Shown here piece by piece: positions 4,956-9,488 of a stretch of DNA of 9,488 nt (the first letter of the stretch is position 1; each line of letters begins with the position of its first letter). The position numbers and the translations under genes were made by a program. The stretch is from a candidate division WOR-1 bacterium RIFOXYB2_FULL_48_7 (GTDB lineage: Bacteria; Margulisbacteria; WOR-1; O2-12-FULL-45-9; XYB2-FULL-48-7), in assembly GCA_001771615.1 (NCBI GenBank), contig MEUF01000044.1:1-9488 (forward strand). The letters run 5' to 3'. The notes beneath the pieces are model-generated. The model did no database searches, had not been told where the DNA came from, and saw only the letters and a list, made by a program, of their open reading frames with translations.

Positions 4956-7346
4956 CTATTTAATGACAATATTAATCAGTTTTTTCGGGATAACGATGGT
5001 TTTGACGATCTGCTTGCCGGCGATGAATGTTTTTATCTTTTCCGCGGCTAGGGCTTGAGCTTTTACCTCTTCTTCCGCCAAATCAGCGGCAACCGCAATA
5101 GTCTCGCGTAATTTACCATTGACCTGGATGGCAATGGTTATTTCTGTCTCTTTAACCAATTCAGGGTCATACTCTGGCCATTTTTCCTGGCAGATAGAGT
5201 TTTTATGTCCTAATTGATGCCACAATTCTTCAGAAATATGGGGAGCAAAAGGAGAGAGCATTTTGAGTAAATTTCCAATTTCTAATTTCCAATTTCCAAT
5301 TGCGGAGTTATTATTCAAATATTCATAAAAGACATTGGTTAATTCCATCAGTTTGGCGATGGCAGTATTAAAGGAGAACCGTTCAATGTCCAAGGTAACG
5401 GACTGGATTGTTTGATGGGTTTTTTGTTTTAATTTTAAATCTTGCGCCGCAGGCGCTCCTTCATTGGTAATTGGTAATTGGTAATTGGTTAATTGATTGA
5501 CCAACCTCCACACTCTCCCCAAAAAACGATAAGAGCCTTCGACCCCCTGATCGCTCCATTCCAATTCTTTCTCCGGCGGGGCGGCAAAGAGGATGAACAG
5601 GCGAGCGGTGTCGGCCCCGTATTTTTCGACAATGTAATCTGGGTCAACGACATTGCCTTTTGATTTGCTCATTTTGGCGCCGTCTTTGACGACCATGCCT
5701 TGGGTCAGCAGGTTGGTAAATGGTTCGTCAAAATTGGTCCAACCGGCATCATGCAGCACCTTGGTGAAAAAACGGGAGTAGAGGAGGTGGAGGATGGCGT
5801 GCTCAATCCCGCCGATATATTGGTCAACCGGGAGCCAGCTGTTAACCTTTTCTTTGAAAAATGGTTCCTGGTTATTGTGCGGATCGGAATAGCGCAGGTA
5901 GTACCATGACGAACAGTTGAAGGTGTCCAGTGTATCGGTTTCTCGTCTGGCCGCGCCGCCGCATTTTGGGCATTCGGTCTGCAGAAAATCTTTCGATTGG
6001 GTTAATGGTGAGGCGCCTTCTCCAGTGAACTTAATATCCATCGGTAATTTGACCGGTAAATCTTTCACCGGGACTGGGACTGTCCCGCATTTGTCACAAT
6101 AGACAATTGGAATGGGGGCCCCCCAGTATCTTTGTCGAGAAACCAGCCAGTCTCTTAATTTAAAATTAGTTTGCCAGTGGCCGAATTTATCGCCCGTGGC
6201 TTTTAGGTCCGGTTCGGGCGGGATATTTTTTATCGGCAGATTGTTTTGCGCGGCAAAAGCCATGTCTCTTTCGTCATGGGCCGGGACCGCCATGACGGCG
6301 CCGGTGCCGTAACCCATCAAGACATATTCGGCCACCCAGATCGGAACGGTTTCCCCATTGGCCGGGTTGATGGCGTAAGCACCGGTAAAAACCCCCTCTT
6401 TGGAAGCGGAAATAGCCCGTTCATGGGTGCTTTTTTGCCCGACTTTTTGGATATATTCCTTGACGGATTGTTCCTGCGAGGTCCCCTGTGACAGTTCCAG
6501 CGCCAGCGGATGCTCCGGCGCCAAGACCATATAGGTAACCCCATATAATGTATCCGGCCTGGTCGTAAAAATCGTTAAACTGGTGTTTGAGAGTTGTGAT
6601 TTCGTTTTGAAGTTTGAAGTTTGAAGTTTGAAATTAATTACCACTCCCTGTGATTTGCCGATCCAGTTCCGCTGCATGATCTTGACCGGTTCCGGCCAGC
6701 CGGTTAATTTTTCGATATCTGCGAGCAGCTTTTCAGCATAATCCGTGATTTTCAAAAACCATTGTTCCAGCTCTTTCTCCTCGACGGGAGAATCGCAGCG
6801 CCAACATTGGTTGTCCTTGACTACTTGCTCATTGGCCAGGACGGTAGCGCATTTGGGGCACCAGTTGACTTGAGCTTTTTTACGGTAGGCCAGTCCCCGT
6901 TCGTACATCAAGAGAAACATCCATTGTGTCCATTTGTAATAGTCTGGTTTGCTGGTATTGACCTCTCTCTCCCAATCATAGGAGATGCCCAATCGTTTGA
7001 GCTGCTGCTTCATTCGGGCGATACATTTATCGGTCCAAGGTTCAGGGTGGGTCTGGTTTTTGATGGCCGCGTTCTCCGCCGGCATGCCAAACGCGTCCCA
7101 GCCGATCGGGTGGAGGACGGCAAAGCCTTGCATTCTCTTGTAACGGGCCAGCACGTCGCCGATAGCGTAATTCCTGACATGGCCCATGTGCAGGTTGCCT
7201 GAAGGGTAGGGGAACATGGCCAAATCATAGAATTTGCGGTGATCAGAGGATCGGGAGATCAGGGGATCAGGAGTGAGAAATAGTTGCTGCTTAGCCCAGT
7301 CGGCTTGCCATTTAGGTTCGAGTTGGTTTGGCAAATAATCAGTCAT
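4956..7346 (-). CDS. leuS: Leucyl-tRNA synthetase
   Basis: A complete 796-residue bacterial-type LeuRS, a class Ia enzyme that joins leucine to tRNA-Leu in the cytoplasm. Seen in the sequence are HMGH (53-56, the HIGH motif), KMSKS (558-562), a zinc-ribbon pair C163/C166 and C181/C184, and a second pair C417/C420 and C459/C462. The CP1 editing domain shows TTRPDT (261-266) and GTGAVMAVPAHDERD (347-361), so post-transfer editing should be intact. The anticodon-binding region has FAPHISEELW (about 700-709), and a C-terminal domain follows. Four tandem 7-8 bp repeats are absorbed in frame, giving loop peptides near residues 25-36, 238-257, 617-628 and 682-692. All lie outside catalytic motifs. 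ATG at 7346 has no Shine-Dalgarno, but a -10 box lies 9 bases upstream. Confidence 0.97.
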   Translation of the reverse strand: MTDYLPNQLEPKWQADWAKQQLFLTPDPLISRSSDHRKFYDLAMFPYPSGNLHMGHVRNYAIGDVLARYKRMQGFAVLHPIGWDAFGMPAENAAIKNQTHPEPWTDKCIARMKQQLKRLGISYDWEREVNTSKPDYYKWTQWMFLLMYERGLAYRKKAQVNWCPKCATVLANEQVVKDNQCWRCDSPVEEKELEQWFLKITDYAEKLLADIEKLTGWPEPVKIMQRNWIGKSQGVVINFKLQTSNFKTKSQLSNTSLTIFTTRPDTLYGVTYMVLAPEHPLALELSQGTSQEQSVKEYIQKVGQKSTHERAISASKEGVFTGAYAINPANGETVPIWVAEYVLMGYGTGAVMAVPAHDERDMAFAAQNNLPIKNIPPEPDLKATGDKFGHWQTNFKLRDWLVSRQRYWGAPIPIVYCDKCGTVPVPVKDLPVKLPMDIKFTGEGASPLTQSKDFLQTECPKCGGAARRETDTLDTFNCSSWYYLRYSDPHNNQEPFFKEKVNSWLPVDQYIGGIEHAILHLLYSRFFTKVLHDAGWTNFDEPFTNLLTQGMVVKDGAKMSKSKGNVVDPDYIVEKYGADTARLFILFAAPPEKELEWSDQGVEGSYRFLGRVWRLVNQLTNYQLPITNEGAPAAQDLKLKQKTHQTIQSVTLDIERFSFNTAIAKLMELTNVFYEYLNNNSAIGNWKLEIGNLLKMLSPFAPHISEELWHQLGHKNSICQEKWPEYDPELVKETEITIAIQVNGKLRETIAVAADLAEEEVKAQALAAEKIKTFIAGKQIVKTIVIPKKLINIVIK
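5271..5298. repeat. 7-bp tandem repeat (ATTTCYA)x4 inside leuS
   Basis: Four head-to-tail heptamers ATTTCCA, ATTTCTA, ATTTCCA, ATTTCCA, then a diverged ATTGCGG. On the coding strand this gives AIGNWKLEIGNL (about 682-693), just before the conserved L-S-P-F-A-P-H-I-S-E-E-L-W stretch. LeuRS proteins as I know them have no such segment there. Confidence 0.8.
5463..5490. repeat. 7-bp tandem repeat (ATTGGTA)x4 inside leuS
   Basis: Three exact ATTGGTA copies and a fourth ATTGGTT, with AATTGATTGA trailing. On the coding strand they give QLTNYQLPITNEG (about 618-630), in the variable linker between the catalytic core and the anticodon-binding domain. Confidence 0.85.
6606..6633. repeat. 7-bp tandem repeat (TTTGAAG)x4 inside leuS
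   Basis: Three exact TTTGAAG copies and a fourth TTTGAAA, with diverged related sequence (GTTTGAGAGTTGTGA) at 6585-6599. On the coding strand they give NFKLQTSNFKTKSQLSNTS (about 238-256), a loop in the editing domain just before I-F-T-T-R-P-D-T. The loop appears longer than in the LeuRS proteins I recall. Confidence 0.85.
7241..7272. repeat. 8-bp tandem repeat (GATCRGRR)x4 inside leuS
   Basis: Four octamers GATCAGAG, GATCGGGA, GATCAGGG, GATCAGGA. On the coding strand they give PDPLISRSSDH (26-36) between the N-terminal helix and the conserved K-F-Y-D-L-A-M-F-P-Y-P-S-G. The unit is 8 bases, unlike the 7-base units elsewhere in the gene. Confidence 0.8.
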
Positions 7347-7355
7347 TACTTTACC

Positions 7356-7361
7356 ATTCTA
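7356..7361 (-). promoter_or_regulatory. -10 box of leuS (near-leaderless)
   Basis: The minus strand reads TAGAAT at 7361-7356, 9 bases before the ATG at 7346. The predicted start is about 7349, giving a leader of about 3 bases. No clear -35 or Shine-Dalgarno is seen. This promoter points away from that of the gene at 7413. Confidence 0.4.
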
Positions 7362-7372
7362 CTAAAATCCCT

Positions 7373-7399
7373 GAAATAATGCACGAAAAATCTCGATAA
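7373..7399 (+). promoter_or_regulatory. Sigma-28-like promoter of the gene at 7413
   Basis: GAAA (7373-7376), 15 bases, then CTCGATAA (7392-7399), against the consensus TAAA-N15-GCCGATAA. CCTGAAATA (7370-7378) and CGATAAA (7394-7400) are identical to the bases before the GHKL gene, and the 24-base offset is the same. The predicted start is about 7406, leaving a leader of about 7 bases; TGAG at 7404-7407 is at best a very weak Shine-Dalgarno. Confidence 0.55.
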
Positions 7400-7408
7400 A
7401 AATTGAGA
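7391..7408. promoter_or_regulatory. Imperfect palindrome over the -10 of the 7413 gene
   Basis: TCTCGAT (7391-7397), AAAA, ATTGAGA (7402-7408): 6 of 7 positions pair. It covers the sigma-28-like -10 and the predicted start site, a normal place for a repressor operator. No matching palindrome is seen at the GHKL gene, so it may be chance. Confidence 0.25.
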
Positions 7409-7412
7409 AATT

Positions 7413-8582
7413 ATGGTAGTACGAATATTTCAGGAACATCCGCTCCCGGCGGCAATGACTTCAAGAAAAGTTGGCCGGATGGCAGCCAGGCAATTGGCCT
7501 TGGGGGCAGAACGCCGGCCTGTAACAAGCCTTTTCGAGGTTAGAGAATATTACCGCCGATGTTTTGCTGGTAGAATTCCTGGGCCGCTGGCGGAGCAAAT
7601 CTCCTGGGCGACCAAAAGACACCCCGCGCTTTTTCAACTTTTGGTCGAACACGACGTTTTGCCGCTTGATGTGCTAAAGGAAGGAGCCGGGCTCATAACC
7701 GTTGTTGAATATTTGCGTGACGACTGCAAAATTGATTCCTGTCCGTTGGACAAACTGGAAAAATGGCTTCCGGGACAGGTCAAATATCTGCTGGAAGATC
7801 CTTTTGGCGCGCTTTATCGCCGCGGGCTGCCATATTATTTAAAATTATTCCAGGAGCGTCCTGAATTATTGCCAATCGCCCGTCCTTCGACGATTAAACA
7901 GCACATAATGCTGGGCCGGGAGCTAAAAACTGATGCCGGCGATGCGCTAAAAGTGCGTGAGCCGGCGATGCGCCAATCACTCCGATTGCAAAGGCCGGGC
8001 GTGATTTGTGACAGCCGCTTCCGCAATCTTAAACGATCGACGGCTGATCAAATGACTTTTCATCGGCAATGCTGGGCTTATTTTCACGAGGTGGGGGCTG
8101 CCGTTGATTATTTATTGGCTGGCGGGGAAATGTGCTGGGCCTTGAGGGAGAACCCCAATGAATCACTTTATGCCCTGGTCCGAAGGCTAAATTACCAAAC
8201 TGATTTTTTTTCTGATGAAGGTTATCAAACCTACCTTTCCTGGGCGGGAGAGAATTGGTCAACATCCGATCGTCCATTTATTTCTGTGACCACCCAGCCC
8301 GGGATCTTACCGGTAATTAAGGTCAGGGGCAATTTATTTATTGAAGTCAGGTCAACCAGGGCTTTTCCGGTTGTGGGTAATTATCAGTCGTTGGCAGAAA
8401 ATGAATGGCTTGTCCCTTTTGTCATCAATCCAGCCGAAATTACTGGTTTCTCTTTGAGGCTGCCGGGCCAGACAGTTAATTTCCCCTTTGTCTGGAATCA
8501 TGATTTTACAAGCTTAGAAGTTGCTGGGCTGAGATATGATTACGATCCGATAAAGCGTGCTTATGCCAGGGGAACGGCATAA
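7413..8582 (+). CDS. Unrecognised 389-residue protein; C-terminal half resembles an R-S-E ADP-ribosyltransferase
   Basis: I do not recognise the full-length family. The N-terminal part (about 40-200) looks helical and is unassigned. The C-terminal part shows an order typical of R-S-E ADP-ribosyltransferases: a strand with R245 (CWALRE), then F-I-S-V-T-T (S291) in place of F-x-S-T-S, then a strand (NLFIEV, 307-312), then an ExE motif E329-N-E331 followed by W-L-V-P. The spacings R to S (46) and S to second E (40) are close to those of iota-toxin-like enzymes. STS is imperfect, so this is inference. If correct, it would transfer ADP-ribose from NAD+ to an unknown target. There is no Sec signal peptide or membrane segment; the N-terminus is basic. 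Met15 is an alternative start. It ends 3 bases before the convergent clpC stop and has a sigma-28-like promoter. Confidence 0.65.
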   Translation: MVVRIFQEHPLPAAMTSRKVGRMAARQLALGAERRPVTSLFEVREYYRRCFAGRIPGPLAEQISWATKRHPALFQLLVEHDVLPLDVLKEGAGLITVVEYLRDDCKIDSCPLDKLEKWLPGQVKYLLEDPFGALYRRGLPYYLKLFQERPELLPIARPSTIKQHIMLGRELKTDAGDALKVREPAMRQSLRLQRPGVICDSRFRNLKRSTADQMTFHRQCWAYFHEVGAAVDYLLAGGEMCWALRENPNESLYALVRRLNYQTDFFSDEGYQTYLSWAGENWSTSDRPFISVTTQPGILPVIKVRGNLFIEVRSTRAFPVVGNYQSLAENEWLVPFVINPAEITGFSLRLPGQTVNFPFVWNHDFTSLEVAGLRYDYDPIKRAYARGTA

Positions 8583-8585
8583 AAC

Positions 8586-9488
8586 TTAGGCCTTCTTCTT
8601 TGGTCCCTTCTTTTTTGGTTCAGCCGGCTTTTCTGGCGCCGGTTCAGTGGTTGATGGCTTGGCAGGGACGATAGAACCGGTTTTTTCAAAATCAATTTTT
8701 TCATTGACCAGCGTCGCGTTGACAATATCCCCTTCTTTGAACTTGCCGGCAATAATTTCGTTGGAAAGGAGATTTTCTAATAAATGTTGGACTGCCCGAC
8801 GCAAGGGGCGGGCGCCATATTTGGGTTCAAAGCCTTCTTTGATGATCTTGTTGATCACTTCATCTGTGACCTCGAGCTTCAAGCCCCGGTTGGCCACCTG
8901 TTTTTGCAGGTCAACAATCAACAGGCGGGCAATGTGCCTTAATTCATCTTCGGTTAAGGGATGGAAGACGATAATTTCATCAATCCGGTTGAGGAATTCT
9001 GGCCGGAACTCTTTTTTGAGGTCGGTCAAAACTGTGTCTTTGATCTTTTCGTAGGTCGCTTCGCGATCTTCGCGGGCCATAAAGCCGATCGCCCCTTGCT
9101 GGACAATTTCCCTCTGGCCAACGTTGGTGGTCATGATGATGACCGTATTTTTAAAATCAACGACATGGCCTTTGCTATCAGTCAACCGTCCGTCATCGAG
9201 GACCTGCAATAATATATTGAACACATCCGGGTGGGCTTTTTCGATTTCATCAAACAAGATGACTGAATAAGGTTTTCTTCTTACCGCTTCGGTTAATGTC
9301 CCCCCTTCCTCATATCCAACGTAGCCGGGAGGGGCGCCAACCAGGCGGGAGACAGTATGCTTTTCCATGTATTCCGACATATCCACCCGGACTAGCGCAT
9401 CCTGGGTGCCAAACAAAAACTCGGCCAGACGACGGGCGACCTCTGTCTTACCTACTCCGGTTGGGCCGGCAAAAATAAAGGAGCCGAC
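8586..9488 (-). CDS. clpC: ATP-dependent Clp protease ATP-binding subunit ClpC, C-terminal part (starts beyond the right edge)
   Basis: The last 300 codons of a Hsp100/AAA+ unfoldase, covering most of the second ATPase domain. Counting from the right edge, the features are Walker A GPTGVGKT (8-15), pore loop PPGYVGYEEG (53-62), Walker B VILFDE (76-81), sensor 1 MTTNVG, arginine-finger region F-R-P-E-F-L-N-R-I-D-E, and sensor 2 YGARPLRR. An I-G-F loop after the sensor 1 region (QQGAIGFM) fits ClpP docking and favours ClpC over ClpB, which lacks this loop. Reading continues unbroken to base 9488. The protein ends in an unusual Pro/Lys-rich tail, EPKKKGPKKKA. The enzyme unfolds substrates for ClpP. 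Its stop lies 3 bases from that of the convergent gene at 7413. Confidence 0.93.
   Translation of the reverse strand, partial: VGSFIFAGPTGVGKTEVARRLAEFLFGTQDALVRVDMSEYMEKHTVSRLVGAPPGYVGYEEGGTLTEAVRRKPYSVILFDEIEKAHPDVFNILLQVLDDGRLTDSKGHVVDFKNTVIIMTTNVGQREIVQQGAIGFMAREDREATYEKIKDTVLTDLKKEFRPEFLNRIDEIIVFHPLTEDELRHIARLLIVDLQKQVANRGLKLEVTDEVINKIIKEGFEPKYGARPLRRAVQHLLENLLSNEIIAGKFKEGDIVNATLVNEKIDFEKTGSIVPAKPSTTEPAPEKPAEPKKKGPKKKA

Noticed and set aside
5271..6633. Heptamer arrays as a possible CRISPR array
   Set aside because: The units are 7 bases, directly tandem, without unique spacers, and lie in frame within leuS.
6762..7202. 146-codon plus-strand open frame
   Set aside because: It is antisense to the conserved catalytic part of leuS and is a shadow of that gene.
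8583..8585. Rho-independent terminator between the ART-like gene and clpC
   Set aside because: The gap is only three bases; no stem followed by a T-run was seen.

Overview
The window looks like a gene-dense bacterial chromosome segment of moderate GC, most likely from an uncultured or candidate-phylum lineage. The housekeeping proteins are bacterial (L21, LeuRS, ClpC and the B12-binding-type radical SAM / DUF2344 pair). I cannot place it firmly. The short heptamer repeats inside genes, the near-absence of Shine-Dalgarno sequences and the tiny intergenic gaps recall candidate-phylum genomes (Margulisbacteria/Saganbacteria is a low-confidence guess).

Layout. The minus strand carries the housekeeping genes. 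From right to left these are the C-terminal part of ClpC (runs off the right edge), leuS, a TIGR03960-type radical SAM gene with a short DUF2344 partner overlapping it by 13 bases, and the start of rplU (runs off the left edge). Three plus-strand genes sit between them: a beta-CASP metallo-beta-lactamase-fold protein (2114-3391), a soluble GHKL ATPase resembling a histidine kinase (3436-4944), and a 389-residue protein whose C-terminal half resembles an R-S-E class ADP-ribosyltransferase (7413-8582). The plus and minus genes meet tail to tail with gaps of 11 and 3 bases. They diverge from two short promoter regions (2037-2113 and 7347-7412). There is no gene-free stretch above 300 bases.

Regulation. 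The second and third plus-strand genes are preceded by the same element: GAAA, 15 bases, then a CGATAA -10. This fits the sigma-28 (FliA/SigD/WhiG) pattern TAAA-N15-GCCGATAA. A weaker version precedes the first. The minus-strand genes instead have sigma-70 -10 boxes, two of them inside an identical 14-base block. In almost every case the -10 box lies so close to the ATG that the mRNA should be leaderless or nearly so. The only good Shine-Dalgarno is in front of DUF2344, the one clearly operon-internal gene.

How it fits together. The minus strand supplies translation and protein quality control. The plus strand appears to hold a small co-regulated set (possible nuclease, signalling ATPase, possible ADP-ribosyltransferase) under an alternative sigma factor. 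This is the best candidate here for an undescribed system. Separately, tandem 7-8 bp repeats have been absorbed in frame into loops of LeuS (four places) and the radical SAM protein (one place), and none were seen in the three plus-strand genes.
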